Assembly: GCA_050259615.1 (NCBI GenBank)
Contig: JBLNAZ010000082.1
Location: forward strand, 23,858 to 87,857
From: JAAXKN01 sp050259615
GTDB taxonomy: Bacteria; Bacteroidota; Ignavibacteria; Ignavibacteriales; SURF-24
Direction of reading: 5' to 3'
Length of the DNA stretch: 64,000 bases
In this document: piece by piece, positions 8,424 through 17,837 of the stretch
Numbering within the stretch: the first letter of the stretch is position 1
How the letters are laid out: the number at the start of each line of letters is the position of its first letter
The notes under the pieces: generated by a model
Databases searched by the model: none
Seen by the model: only the letters and a program-made list of their open reading frames with translations
What the model was told of the DNA's origin: nothing
Position numbers and translations under genes: made by a program

Positions 8424-9422
8424 CTATAATTTAAACTTCATTCTCAGCCATTCATACGCGGCGTTGATCTCTTTGGTTTTCCTTTCTGCCAGCTCAATCA
8501 GTTCCTCACCCAGGCTTGCTACTTTATCGGGATGGTACTTGGCCATTTCATCAATATATCTTTTTCTTATTTCGGATTTGGTTACTTTTCCCCTTAAACC
8601 CAGAATGACGCCAAAATACCTTGTTTTTTCTTCATCTGATGAATCGGAAAAACTGAACTGGTATTCTTCTTTTCTATAGTCGGAAGAATTGTCTTTCCCC
8701 GAAGGCCCGGCTTTGCCGTGTTTTTCATGTCTTTCCGATTTTTCTTTTCTTTTTTGGCTGCTGCTGTGCTTTTTCCACTTTTCCCTGCTTTGGTCCGAAA
8801 CGCTGAAAATGGAGCGGTAAAGCTCGTTTTTACCGGTAGTTTTATCCAGGTAATCAAGCATGGTGAGATTAAGATTATTCCAGTCCGTGTACCTCAACTT
8901 TTCAGCCGACTGTATGAGCAGTTTATCGGCAGAAACCGGGGCAAGATTGAGCCTGATTTTCTTTAGACGGTAACTGTCTGCAACCGGAGTTGCAATCTTA
9001 AAGATATGAGTAATCCATTTGTCCTCTGCTGCGTGCAGTATAAGGTTATAAAGGATTAAATAATCTGTAATAACATTGCCTGCGGGCTGCTTTTCAATTA
9101 AAGAGCTGGAAAGGCAGATGCACTGAAGGCGGCCGGAGGCGGAAAAGATAAATTCGTTCAGCGTCTGATCAATATCGAGGTTAAACCATTTAAGAAATAT
9201 GGTGTTGACCGCAGGAGTCCAGAAATGATTCTTAAACTCTATTGCCTGACGTATATTGTGCGTAAGATAACTGAATGAGAAATCAGACAGCCCGCTCTGA
9301 ACTGAAGCTAAAGCGCTCCAGATCTGGGAATAGACTTCATCGTAAACGTCGAAAGCCTCTTCATACCTATCCATGCTGAACAGCAGGTCAGCTGCATCTC
9401 TTAACTTGGAAATGTCACCCAT
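8424..9422 (-). CDS. J-domain (DnaJ-like) protein with unknown N-terminal region
   Basis: The C-terminal 65 residues form a J domain. It has the HPD tripeptide at about 297-299 (AKYHPDKV) and flanking helices (KSEIRKRYIDEM and KTKEINAAYEWL), so it should stimulate a DnaK-type ATPase. A Lys/Arg/Ser-rich linker precedes it (about 215-265). The N-terminal 210 residues are mainly helical and not recognised. A C-terminal J domain resembles DjlA, but no N-terminal membrane anchor is visible here. It stands alone on the minus strand between plus-strand and minus-strand neighbours. Confidence 0.82.
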   Translation of the reverse strand: MGDISKLRDAADLLFSMDRYEEAFDVYDEVYSQIWSALASVQSGLSDFSFSYLTHNIRQAIEFKNHFWTPAVNTIFLKWFNLDIDQTLNEFIFSASGRLQCICLSSSLIEKQPAGNVITDYLILYNLILHAAEDKWITHIFKIATPVADSYRLKKIRLNLAPVSADKLLIQSAEKLRYTDWNNLNLTMLDYLDKTTGKNELYRSIFSVSDQSREKWKKHSSSQKRKEKSERHEKHGKAGPSGKDNSSDYRKEEYQFSFSDSSDEEKTRYFGVILGLRGKVTKSEIRKRYIDEMAKYHPDKVASLGEELIELAERKTKEINAAYEWLRMKFKL

Positions 9423-9514
9423 TTATAAAATTTCTAATTTTGAAAAGTGAATTTAGCAATACTTTGCGAAATATAAAAGAAAATGGATGACCTGAAAAGG
9501 GACTCTTTTAAGCT

Positions 9515-10840
9515 TTAATTTATCTCTCTGATTTTCTTCCAGAGCCTTTCTGCCTGAAGTCTTGCCTTTTCGTAAAACGGACTGGTATCAAAAGGAAAAC
9601 TTCCTTCTTCGAGAACAATCCTGCCGTTAATTATTACCGTTTCAACATTCTTTGAAGATAATCCGAAAATAATATGTCCTCCAAGGTTCTCAGATAATAA
9701 AGGCGTAGGGGATTGGTAATTAAACACAACAAGGTCAGCTGCAAAACCTTTCTCGATCTTTCCGAAATTTCTTTCAAAGTATTTATTAAGAATCAGGTTT
9801 CCATTCTGCAGGGCTTTAAGCAGGCCATCCAATGAAAAGTCCGCTCCGGCATCTGAACTTTTGTAGAAAGCCGTTTTCAGTTCTTCCAGCATGTCGGACC
9901 CAATGCCGTCAGTGCCCAGGGCGAGGTTATCAACGGATTTCAGCTTGTCTGAATATCCGACAGAATTGTTCATGTTTGAGCGCGGGTTATGCACAAGAAA
10001 AGACCCGCTGCGGTTTATAAGATCAATATCATTTAGGCCAAGATGCACTCCGTGGGCCAGAATTGCCTTTTCATTCAGAAGGCCCGAGTTTTCCAGCCGC
10101 TCTGCAATGTCAAGATCATGGTAATGATGTGAATAAGCTACGTCGTATCTGTCCTCGGCAGCGTGTATGTGAATGCCTCTTGCGGTTTCGCGTACTGTTT
10201 CAGAGAGCATCCTTAAGCTCCTGTCGCTTAAAGTGAACAGGGCATGAGCTCCTATTGCGCCTTCAATTAACCTGGATCTTTCCTCTTCTTGTTTTAAGCA
10301 TTTCAGTTTACCAATAAACTCAACCGATTCCTCAATGCCTTCAAGAGTTCCTGTCTTTCCGTTTCTGTCCGTAACCTCATAGCACAGAATGCCGCGGAGT
10401 CCTGCCTTTAGAAATGATTCTTTCAGCGTGTCGAGGGAGCCTTTAATAAATGAAGGCGATGCATTATGATCTATTACAGAAGTGGTGCCGCATTTTATAG
10501 CTTCAAGAGCACCAATAACTCCGCTGTAATAAAGAGATTCTTCATCAAGTGCTCTATCCAGCCGCCACCATAGGTTCTTTAATATTCCGATAAAATCCCT
10601 GGATGGCTTAATTCCCGCCATTATGCCTCTTGCAAGCACTGAATAAAAATGATTATGCGAGCATACGAGACCGGGTGAGACGTACTTGCCCGTGCAGTCA
10701 ATTACCCTGGCCTGGCTGTTATCCGGCGCGATATTGCTGCCCGCAGCAGTTATTTCACTTCCTTCAATTAAGACATCAATATTGTTTTTAACCGAAGGGG
10801 GATAGAAACTGATTACGTTTGCATTTTTAAGTAATATCAT
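9515..10840 (-). CDS. ssnA: SsnA-type aminohydrolase (purine/urate degradation island)
   Basis: This 441-residue amidohydrolase closely follows E. coli SsnA, including KNLWWRLDRALDEESLYYSG, VIDHNASP, IHIHAAEDRYDVAYSHH and LVHNPRSNMNNSVGY. Metal ligands are seen in SHNHF (H62, H64), IHIHAAED, LAHGVH and LGTDGIGSD. In enteric bacteria ssnA belongs to the ygeX-ygeY-ygeW-ygfK-hyuA-xdh group linked to anaerobic urate degradation; opening a reduced purine ring is the likely step. It is co-transcribed after ygfK, with a 4-base overlap (10837-10840). Assignment to the family is firm; the exact substrate is inference. Confidence 0.92.
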   Translation of the reverse strand: MILLKNANVISFYPPSVKNNIDVLIEGSEITAAGSNIAPDNSQARVIDCTGKYVSPGLVCSHNHFYSVLARGIMAGIKPSRDFIGILKNLWWRLDRALDEESLYYSGVIGALEAIKCGTTSVIDHNASPSFIKGSLDTLKESFLKAGLRGILCYEVTDRNGKTGTLEGIEESVEFIGKLKCLKQEEERSRLIEGAIGAHALFTLSDRSLRMLSETVRETARGIHIHAAEDRYDVAYSHHYHDLDIAERLENSGLLNEKAILAHGVHLGLNDIDLINRSGSFLVHNPRSNMNNSVGYSDKLKSVDNLALGTDGIGSDMLEELKTAFYKSSDAGADFSLDGLLKALQNGNLILNKYFERNFGKIEKGFAADLVVFNYQSPTPLLSENLGGHIIFGLSSKNVETVIINGRIVLEEGSFPFDTSPFYEKARLQAERLWKKIREIN

Positions 10841-13800
10841 AACTGCCTCCCTCCATGGTATAATTCTTTAACTGAACTGCCCGGTATGAGATACCTGTAA
10901 TTCTTGAGAACCAGCACAATGGTTTTAATGAACTGATGAAAGGATTCATCCTGAAGGCTTGCTTCGAACGATGTAGTTATGACTTCTCCGAATCTGTCCA
11001 GCATTATTAGTCCTGTCTCATCTTCGTATCTTGCCAGGATAGAAGTTTCTGCGGATCCTTTATCCATTAAAAAACCGTTATTGCTGCTCCCGTAAAAGGA
11101 TTTTTCATCGTAGAATAGCGTGAGTTTATCCTTAAACGGGGAACCCTCGTGGGGACAGAAAGTTTCGCAGTTGCCGCAGCTGTTGCAAAGACTGTCGATG
11201 TGGAGTATCTGAAATCTGTCACTGAAGAGGTCGCAGTCTTCAGTTGAAACTGCAATGTTGGCGCGGTTCGGGCAAACCTCGACACAGATATTGCAAAGCA
11301 GATTGCAGTTCAGGCATGCCCCAGCGCGGGTCTGATCGGAATTAGAAATATCTTTAATTACATTTCCCTTCAGGCTTACAATTCCGGAAAGGTCTCTTTT
11401 TTTATTATCTGATGTGCCGTTTTCTCCGGGCACAATTCCTTCCTTTGCAATTATATATTCTGCTGTTTTCTTTCCGTCTGAAATTGCATTTAATACGCTT
11501 GAAGGCCCCCTGAGAGCGTCTCCGCCAATAAATACATTATCCAGCACTGTTTCGTTTGAATTTATATTTACCCTTGGGCTAACGGCCTCATCTCCTGTTA
11601 AATTATTATTTCTTAATAACTGATAATCTGTGTGTTCGCCTATTGCAGAAATTACCGTATCAATTTCAATCTCTTCAAATGAGCCATTTACAGCTCTTAT
11701 GCCCATGCGTCCATCGGCCTCAGGAGCCGCGAGCTCCATTACCTGGCATTTAAGTGTGTTATCCTTAAAGCTAAAAGGCAGAAGGAGCTCTTTAATATTT
11801 ATTCCTTCACTTATTGCTGCCTCAAGTTCCTCTTTATCGGCCGGCATGTATTTAATAGTCCTCCGGTAAATTATATACACCTGTTCCACGCCTTCAATTC
11901 TTCCGGCGGCTCTTGCCGAGTCCATTGCAGAATTGCCTCCGCCTATTACGGCTACATATTTCCCTAAAGAAAGTTTACTGCCGGAATTAAACGATCTTAA
12001 GAATTCAATTGCATTATATATCCTGCCGGTTCCGCTTAATCCTGGTTCTGTTGACTCTGAGGCGCCAATGGCAACATAAATATATTTATAGCCGTCTTCC
12101 TTTAATTTCTGAACGGAGAAATTTCTATCAATATTGTAAATGAATTTTACGCCGTGTTTCTCAATGAATTCAACGTCGCGGTCAATTGCACTTTGAGGAA
12201 TTCTGAAGTTAGGTATTGAATGTCTGACAGTTCCCCCGGCTTTGGACTGGGTTTCGAAGACCGTAACATCAAAGCCTGCCTTTGCAAGAAAATATGCTGC
12301 CGTAAGTCCTGCCGGTCCGCCGCCTATTATTGCCGCCTTCGGGCTTCCGGGCTTAAGTGTTAAACTATCCCTGTTTTCCCTCATATATTGAACGAACCCG
12401 TTTTCTGCTGCTGATTTCTTCAGCTCACGTATCTGAACGGGCTCATCATATTCACGCCTTTGACAATTCCGCATGCAGTTGTGGTCGCAAATGTAGCCCG
12501 TAATATTAGGAAGCGGGTTTTTTTGGACAATGAGGTCAAAAGCTTTACTATAATTGCCTTCTTTTATAAAACTTATGTATTCCGGAATATCCTGATGTAT
12601 CGGGCAGGCTTCAACACACGGGGAAATGCAGCAGTCGAACATTTTCAGCTTTGATGTAACTTTTGGGGCAGTTACATTTTTTTTCGACTTACTGTAGTCT
12701 GCGTTTGTAAGAGAATCCTCTGCCAGCTGTTTTAGTTTTTCAATATCAAGTATTTCCTTTGGAGAATCAGCCAGTATGATGCTTTCTTCTATAAGGTCTG
12801 CCATCTGCTTTAAGCGCATGTAACCGCCCGGCTTTAAGAGGTCCGTTACAAGCGTTACAGGATATATTCCTGTTTCTAGTATGGATAGGATGTTGCCTGA
12901 AACGGCTCCGCCAGAAAAAGATATATTGATTTTACCCGCAAACTCTTCTGCCAGGTGGTATGCAAGATTAACTGTCAGAGGGAAAAGAGTTCTTCCCGAC
13001 ATGTACATCTGACTTTCAGCAAATCTGTGTCTAATGTTATTTACCGGCAGTGTATTGGAAAGTTTTATGCCGAATGATTTTTTAAGACCTTCAGAAAAAG
13101 TTTGTAAGTTCTTAATTAAGCTCACGGCCTCATCCATTTTTATGTCATGCCGAAAAGAACTTTCATCCAAAGAGAAATTACGTGACGTGGAATTAAGGAT
13201 ATTTTCAATCCGGTCATACCCGAGAAGGGTAGGATTCAACTTAACAAAAGTATTAAGCTCTTTTTCCTTTAAGAGATATTCTGCAATTTTCTCAATCTCC
13301 CCCGGGGGGCAGCCGTGCATAGTAGAGAGCGTAACAGAATTGGACACCGCGGGTGAAATGCTTTCCAGCTGAGCGATTACTCTTTCAGTCAATTTCCCGG
13401 AACCTTTATTTTCAAGTGAGTCTCTGAATATGCGGAACAGTTTGCCCTGAGTGAAGGAAAGAACCGTATGCCGGTATTCGTCAAACAGGTCGTTTTTTGA
13501 AGCGTCTTTCAAACCTTCAATGAAATTATCCATTGTTTCATGCCTTATTCCGTCAAGATCATAACCCACACTCATATTGAAAACAAATGACCTCGTGGAA
13601 TTATCTGAAAATCCGAATGCAGCATTTAAGAAATGAATTAAAAACCACGCTTTCAAATATTCCCGGTATGAATCCTTAAGTGATAACTCCTGCGACCATT
13701 CCACATTGTAAGCTTCATCCTCAGCATCAATACAGGGTCTGGCAACTTTTATATCATCCAGCTTCTGCACGGTTTTTAATTCGAAGAATCTTGCGCCGCA

Positions 13801-14022
13801 AAGAAAGGCTGTTACAATGTTCTGCGACATCTGGGTGTGCGGGCCCGCAGCAGGACCAAGCGGAAGGTCGAGCCTCTGGCCGAAAATGCTGGCTGCATCA
13901 TGCTTTCTCTTGTAGAAAAACTTTTCTTCAGGAATACCGAAAATAGACTTTTGATAAATGAATTCGCTTAGAATCCATTCAAGAAGGTCCTTTATGGCTA
14001 CGGGCCTCATGCATTCGGACAT
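10837..14022 (-). CDS. ygfK: YgfK-type Fe-S flavoprotein reductase (putative selenate reductase subunit)
   Basis: The 1061-residue protein has an N-terminal dihydroorotate/dihydropyrimidine dehydrogenase-like FMN barrel (GPAAGPHTQ at 56-64, STMHGCPP near 233-240). Cysteine clusters for 4Fe-4S centres follow at about 464-520. Next comes a GltD-like pyridine-nucleotide reductase with two Rossmann motifs (IIGGGPAG near 565-572 and VIGGGNSAMD). C-terminal ferredoxin-like clusters contain CNICVEVCPNRAN and CNSCGNCETFCPH. It matches E. coli YgfK over its length. The build resembles dihydropyrimidine dehydrogenase and suits electron delivery to a urate-type ring. The ATG at 14022 is chosen over 14160 because AGGGAG lies 7 bases upstream and the extra residues are not conserved. 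Confidence 0.92.
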   Translation of the reverse strand: MSECMRPVAIKDLLEWILSEFIYQKSIFGIPEEKFFYKRKHDAASIFGQRLDLPLGPAAGPHTQMSQNIVTAFLCGARFFELKTVQKLDDIKVARPCIDAEDEAYNVEWSQELSLKDSYREYLKAWFLIHFLNAAFGFSDNSTRSFVFNMSVGYDLDGIRHETMDNFIEGLKDASKNDLFDEYRHTVLSFTQGKLFRIFRDSLENKGSGKLTERVIAQLESISPAVSNSVTLSTMHGCPPGEIEKIAEYLLKEKELNTFVKLNPTLLGYDRIENILNSTSRNFSLDESSFRHDIKMDEAVSLIKNLQTFSEGLKKSFGIKLSNTLPVNNIRHRFAESQMYMSGRTLFPLTVNLAYHLAEEFAGKINISFSGGAVSGNILSILETGIYPVTLVTDLLKPGGYMRLKQMADLIEESIILADSPKEILDIEKLKQLAEDSLTNADYSKSKKNVTAPKVTSKLKMFDCCISPCVEACPIHQDIPEYISFIKEGNYSKAFDLIVQKNPLPNITGYICDHNCMRNCQRREYDEPVQIRELKKSAAENGFVQYMRENRDSLTLKPGSPKAAIIGGGPAGLTAAYFLAKAGFDVTVFETQSKAGGTVRHSIPNFRIPQSAIDRDVEFIEKHGVKFIYNIDRNFSVQKLKEDGYKYIYVAIGASESTEPGLSGTGRIYNAIEFLRSFNSGSKLSLGKYVAVIGGGNSAMDSARAAGRIEGVEQVYIIYRRTIKYMPADKEELEAAISEGINIKELLLPFSFKDNTLKCQVMELAAPEADGRMGIRAVNGSFEEIEIDTVISAIGEHTDYQLLRNNNLTGDEAVSPRVNINSNETVLDNVFIGGDALRGPSSVLNAISDGKKTAEYIIAKEGIVPGENGTSDNKKRDLSGIVSLKGNVIKDISNSDQTRAGACLNCNLLCNICVEVCPNRANIAVSTEDCDLFSDRFQILHIDSLCNSCGNCETFCPHEGSPFKDKLTLFYDEKSFYGSSNNGFLMDKGSAETSILARYEDETGLIMLDRFGEVITTSFEASLQDESFHQFIKTIVLVLKNYRYLIPGSSVKELYHGGRQL

Positions 14023-14331
14023 ATACAGGCTCCCTAAAATTGTTACGTAAAGAGCATTTAGTAACTGAAAAGCCGGCGAAAATCTTTGGTCAGAACGGAA
14101 AATTAAAGACAATATAAAAAGAATTTTTAAAATAATCCCAATACAAATTTTATTTGTCAAAAGTTGATATTAAAGAAAAAACTTATATTTTGCAGGGTAC
14201 GTCTAAATTAATACATGGTATTTTCAGCAAAATGATATCGCTGGCTCCAAATATTTTTAATAAAGCAGCTCTTTCAGGAATACTTCTTTCAATAAATGCC
14301 GTTCATTATAAAAACCATAAAAGGATGATAT
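14023..14331. other. Divergent control region between ygfK and ygeY
   Basis: The AT-rich 309-base spacer separates the two arms of the purine island and must carry both promoters. Apart from the minus-strand TTGACA-N17-GATTAT element no clear operator palindrome was found. A plus-strand open frame from 14154 overlaps ygeY in another frame and is not considered a gene. Confidence 0.45.
14132..14160 (-). promoter_or_regulatory. Candidate promoter for ygfK-ssnA
   Basis: On the minus strand TTGACA (14160-14155) is followed after 17 bases by GATTAT (14137-14132), a good -35 and a partial -10. It leaves a leader of about 100 bases before the ygfK start. Confidence 0.4.
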
Positions 14332-15516
14332 ATGGAACTTGCAAAGAGGATTTTAGAATGCGCACTGGGATATCAGCAATATACCGCAGAGAACCTTTCA
14401 AAATTAGTAAGGTGTAAATCTTTAAGCACGAAGGAAGAAAGTGCTGCCCTTGAACTAAAGGATATTATGACAAAGGCAGGCTTTGATGAAGTTGTAATAG
14501 ACGGCCTCGGCAATGTAATAGGAAGAATAGGCTCAGGCAGTAAAGTAATTGCATTTGATGCCCATATAGATACTGTTGACGCGGGCAATTTGGAGAACTG
14601 GCACTTTGATCCCTTCGGCGGCGAAATTCAAGACGGATTTGTTCATGGGCGCGGCTCAGTAGACCAGAAGGGAGGTGCCGCAGCATTTGTCACCGCCGGA
14701 AAAATCATAAAGGAGCTGGGACTTTCAGAAGGTAAAACAATTTACTTCATCGGCTCAGTTATGGAGGAGGACTGCGACGGACTCTGCTGGAAATACATAA
14801 TTGAGGAAGACAGGATCAGACCAGGCTTTGTTGTTGTTACAGAGCCTACCAACCTTAATATCTACCGCGGGCATAGGGGCCGCATGGAAATTGAAATTGC
14901 GTTTCACGGCGTGTCATCCCATGGAAGCGCCCCTGAAAGGGGAATAAACGCAATCTACATGGGATCAGGAACCGCCCTGAAAATAAAATCGCTCAATGAA
15001 TGCCTTGCAGATGACGCTTTTCTCGGAAAAGGCTCTGTTACAGTTACAGAGTTCGTCTCCTCAAGCCCTTCTTTATGCGCTGTTGCTGATTACAGCAGAA
15101 TACACCTCGACCGCAGGCTCACCTGGGGTGAAGACAGGGAAACGGCACTCCGCGAGGTACAGAATGTTATACTCGATTTGAATGCAAAAGCCGAAGTACT
15201 TACCTATAGCGGGAAAGCCTACACCGGCCTTGAATACGGTATGGAGAAATACTACCCCACCTGGAAGCTTGAAGAAAATGATCCCTTAATCCGCGCAGGA
15301 AAAGAAACCTTTGAAGAACTCTTTAATACTGATGCCTTTATTGATAAATGGACTTTCTCTACAAATGGGGTGGTCATAAAAGGGACCTATGGAATTCCTG
15401 TCCTGGGATTTGGACCCGGAGATGAGATTCTTGCGCATGCTCCTGATGAAAAGGTTCCTGTTGAGCATCTTTTTAAGGCGTCTGCATTCTATGCTTATCT
15501 GTGCAGTAAAGTGTAA
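14332..15516 (+). CDS. ygeY: YgeY family M20 metallohydrolase
   Basis: The 394-residue M20-family amidohydrolase/peptidase shows the metal ligands in AFDAHIDTVD, GRGSVDQKGG, MEEDCDGL and a late GFGPGDEILAHAPDE. The strings EEDCDGLCWKYIIE, RGRMEIEI, GSAPERGINAI, CAVADYSRIHLDRRLTWGE and DKWTFSTNGV match E. coli YgeY and set it apart from ArgE/DapE. Members are tied by gene context to selenium-linked molybdenum hydroxylases and, more recently, to anaerobic urate breakdown; hydrolysis of a ureido or acyl amino acid is likely. AAAGGATG precedes the ATG. It is the first gene of the plus-strand arm. Confidence 0.92.
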   Translation: MELAKRILECALGYQQYTAENLSKLVRCKSLSTKEESAALELKDIMTKAGFDEVVIDGLGNVIGRIGSGSKVIAFDAHIDTVDAGNLENWHFDPFGGEIQDGFVHGRGSVDQKGGAAAFVTAGKIIKELGLSEGKTIYFIGSVMEEDCDGLCWKYIIEEDRIRPGFVVVTEPTNLNIYRGHRGRMEIEIAFHGVSSHGSAPERGINAIYMGSGTALKIKSLNECLADDAFLGKGSVTVTEFVSSSPSLCAVADYSRIHLDRRLTWGEDRETALREVQNVILDLNAKAEVLTYSGKAYTGLEYGMEKYYPTWKLEENDPLIRAGKETFEELFNTDAFIDKWTFSTNGVVIKGTYGIPVLGFGPGDEILAHAPDEKVPVEHLFKASAFYAYLCSKV

Positions 15517-15554
15517 GTCATTTATAAATTTAATAAAGTAAACCGGGAGTATTT

Positions 15555-16565
15555 ATGGTTTCCAATCTTTACAGGAAGCACTTCCTGAGCGATGACGACT
15601 GGACGAGGCAGGAGCTTGATACCGCTTTTGAAACTGCATTCGACCTGAAGAAAATGTTTGCCCGCGGTGAGTCGCACAGGCTTCTTCAGGATAAAACACT
15701 TTTTAATATCTTCTTTGAGCAGTCAACACGCACAAGAAATTCAATGGAAGCGGGTATGACGCAGCTCGGCGGCCATGCGCACGACCTGACGGCAGACAAG
15801 ATGCAGATCTCGCACGGCGAGTCGGCAAAGGATACAGCAATTATTTTGTCCCGAATGGGCCACGGCATCGCATGCAGAAACTGCTTTTACGGAACAGGAA
15901 AAAAGTACCTCGACGAAATGGCCAGGTACGCCACAGTGCCTGTTATGTCGCTTCAGGATGACGTTTATCACCCCTTCCAGGGACTAGCCGACCTGATGAC
16001 GATATTTGAACACTTCGGGCGTAATACTAAAGGACTTAAAGTTACAGTCTCATGGGCTTTTGCCGATACGCATTCCAAACCCCTTTCTGTGCCTCAGACT
16101 CAGATCCTTCTTTTCCCGAGGTACGGAATAGATGTAACAGTAGCACACCCGGCGGAATTTCCGCTAAGCAAAAATATTATGGAAAAGGCGTGCAAGAATG
16201 CCATATCCGGAGGCGGAAGCCTCAGGTTTACAAATAATATGGATGAGGCATTTGAAGGAGCCCAGATTGTAATCCCTAAAAACTGGGGCGGCTTCGGCTT
16301 CTACAGCATGGAGGATTATCTTAGTAATGAGGATGAATGCAAAAAGGAAATGAGAGCTAACATTATTAAATATAAAAGCTGGATATGTGATGAAAGAAGA
16401 ATCAGACTGGCTGATAAAAATGTAAAGCTTATGCATGCACTTCCGGCCGACAGGGGGCATGAGGTTACAGATGAAATTCTTGATAACCCTGAAATATCAA
16501 TTGTGTATGATGAGGCCGAAAACCGCCTCCATACAGCCAAGGCCATTATGTCTTTGACGATGTAA
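15555..16565 (+). CDS. ygeW: YgeW-type knotted carbamoyltransferase
   Basis: The 336-residue protein belongs to the aspartate/ornithine carbamoyltransferase superfamily. The carbamoyl-phosphate loop is STRTR (in EQSTRTRNSMEAG). The second signature reads HPFQGLADL rather than the usual HPTQ, and a third is HALPADRG. The KPLSVPQ stretch, typical of YgeW, marks the knotted branch and excludes ordinary ornithine carbamoyltransferase. In the urate pathway it may run toward carbamoyl phosphate, giving ATP through carbamate kinase; no such kinase lies in this window. GGGAG lies upstream of the ATG, 39 bases after ygeY. Family placement is strong; the substrate is not visible. Confidence 0.9.
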   Translation: MVSNLYRKHFLSDDDWTRQELDTAFETAFDLKKMFARGESHRLLQDKTLFNIFFEQSTRTRNSMEAGMTQLGGHAHDLTADKMQISHGESAKDTAIILSRMGHGIACRNCFYGTGKKYLDEMARYATVPVMSLQDDVYHPFQGLADLMTIFEHFGRNTKGLKVTVSWAFADTHSKPLSVPQTQILLFPRYGIDVTVAHPAEFPLSKNIMEKACKNAISGGGSLRFTNNMDEAFEGAQIVIPKNWGGFGFYSMEDYLSNEDECKKEMRANIIKYKSWICDERRIRLADKNVKLMHALPADRGHEVTDEILDNPEISIVYDEAENRLHTAKAIMSLTM

Positions 16566-16583
16566 CAAAGATTTTTATCAGAA

Positions 16584-17837
16584 ATGAGTTGTATGATGAA
16601 AGATGAATTTTATTATTTATGCAGCTCCTGCGGCAGGGCGTATCCCATATCAAAAGATTTAATGCTATGCCCCGGATGCCGCGAAAGGGACCTGAAGGGA
16701 AAGCCCCTTAAAGGCGTTCTTAAGGTTATGCTTCCACAGCGCCTGAGGAATTCTAAAAAGCCGGGTGAGACTTATGACATTTTTGACTATCTGCCCGTGG
16801 AAAAGGAATTTTTCCCGCCAATTCCCGTCGGCAATACGCCTCTTATACAAGCTCATAACCTTGAAAAAAAAATCGGGTTTAATAATATTTACCTGAAATT
16901 TGACGGCACCAACCCTACGGCTTCATATAAGGACAGGGCTTCTTATCTTGTTTCTGCTTTGGCAATTAAGTGGAATGAAAATAATATCGCTATAGCATCA
17001 ACCGGTAATGCAGCCTCCTCGATGTCGGGCATTGCTGCCTCGGCAGGCCAGAAAGTATTTGTCTTTATGCCTTCTAAAGCTCCCAGGGCAAAGCTCGTGC
17101 AGTGCCTTCAGTATGGCGCCACTCTTATTCCTGTAAACGGTACTTACGATGATGCATTTGACCTGTCGCTGGAATTTTCAGATTTGACAGGCATCCTGAA
17201 CAGAAATACGGCCTATAATCCTATGACGCTCGAAGGAAAGAAAACTGCCGCCTTTGAAATTCTAAGGCAGATGAAGGGAACGGGTATAAGCCACCTGTTC
17301 CTGCCTGTTGGCGACGGCGTAATATTAAGCGGCATTATTAAAGGATTTATGGATTTAAGATTCCTGGGGCTTATTGAGGAAATTCCTCAGATTGTAGGAG
17401 TTCAGGCCGAGGGAAGCTCTTTTCTTTTTAAGGCTTTTAATGAGAATGTTTATGACCTCCACTATTCAGCCTGCACACAGGCTGATTCAATTTCAGTCAA
17501 TGCAGCCCGTAATGCCTACACTGCCGTAAGGGACCTTCAGCATGTAAATGGCAAAATGGTTCTTGTAAGCGACAATGATATACTCGAAGCTCAGAAAACT
17601 GTTTCTGAACTTTCAGGCATATTCTGCGAGCCCTCTTCAGCAGCTGCATTTGCGGGATTCGTTAAAATGAAAGAGGAGATGCCTCAGCCTTCTAACGCGG
17701 TTATTCTTCTTACCGGACACGGCCTGAAGGATATTGAAGTTTCCTCAAAAAAGCTTAAATTTCCTCAGGCTTTTGAACCTGATATTAAGTATATAATTAA
17801 AAAGCTTGAATTAAAGGAAAGTCTGATCAGCAAATGA
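16584..17837 (+). CDS. Threonine-synthase-like PLP enzyme with N-terminal zinc-ribbon motif
   Basis: The 417-residue fold-type II PLP enzyme has an N-terminal C13-x2-C16...C29-x2-C32 ribbon. The Schiff-base lysine is K116 in PTASYKDRAS, the phosphate-binding loop neighbourhood is ASTGNAASSMSG, and a late FCEPSSAAAFAG segment follows. Overall it resembles threonine synthase (ThrC). Its place between ygeW and mocA, with no E. coli-type YgeX gene in the island, suggests beta-elimination on a diaminopropionate-like intermediate instead of threonine synthesis. A true thrC cannot be excluded from sequence. The first ATG at 16584 has no clear ribosome binding site, and ATG codons at 16593 or 16596 are alternatives. 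Its stop overlaps mocA (17834-17837). Confidence 0.8.
   Translation: MSCMMKDEFYYLCSSCGRAYPISKDLMLCPGCRERDLKGKPLKGVLKVMLPQRLRNSKKPGETYDIFDYLPVEKEFFPPIPVGNTPLIQAHNLEKKIGFNNIYLKFDGTNPTASYKDRASYLVSALAIKWNENNIAIASTGNAASSMSGIAASAGQKVFVFMPSKAPRAKLVQCLQYGATLIPVNGTYDDAFDLSLEFSDLTGILNRNTAYNPMTLEGKKTAAFEILRQMKGTGISHLFLPVGDGVILSGIIKGFMDLRFLGLIEEIPQIVGVQAEGSSFLFKAFNENVYDLHYSACTQADSISVNAARNAYTAVRDLQHVNGKMVLVSDNDILEAQKTVSELSGIFCEPSSAAAFAGFVKMKEEMPQPSNAVILLTGHGLKDIEVSSKKLKFPQAFEPDIKYIIKKLELKESLISK

Noticed and set aside
13680..13946. Open frame opposite ygfK, and many similar antisense frames
   Set aside because: They lie wholly within clear genes in other frames and show no conserved motifs.
10837..14160. 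Longer ygfK start at 14160
   Set aside because: The extra 46 residues are not conserved and lack a ribosome binding site; 14022 has AGGGAG upstream.
16584..17837. Calling the PLP gene thrC
   Set aside because: Sequence fits threonine synthase, but operon context favours a purine-linked role, so no gene symbol is given.
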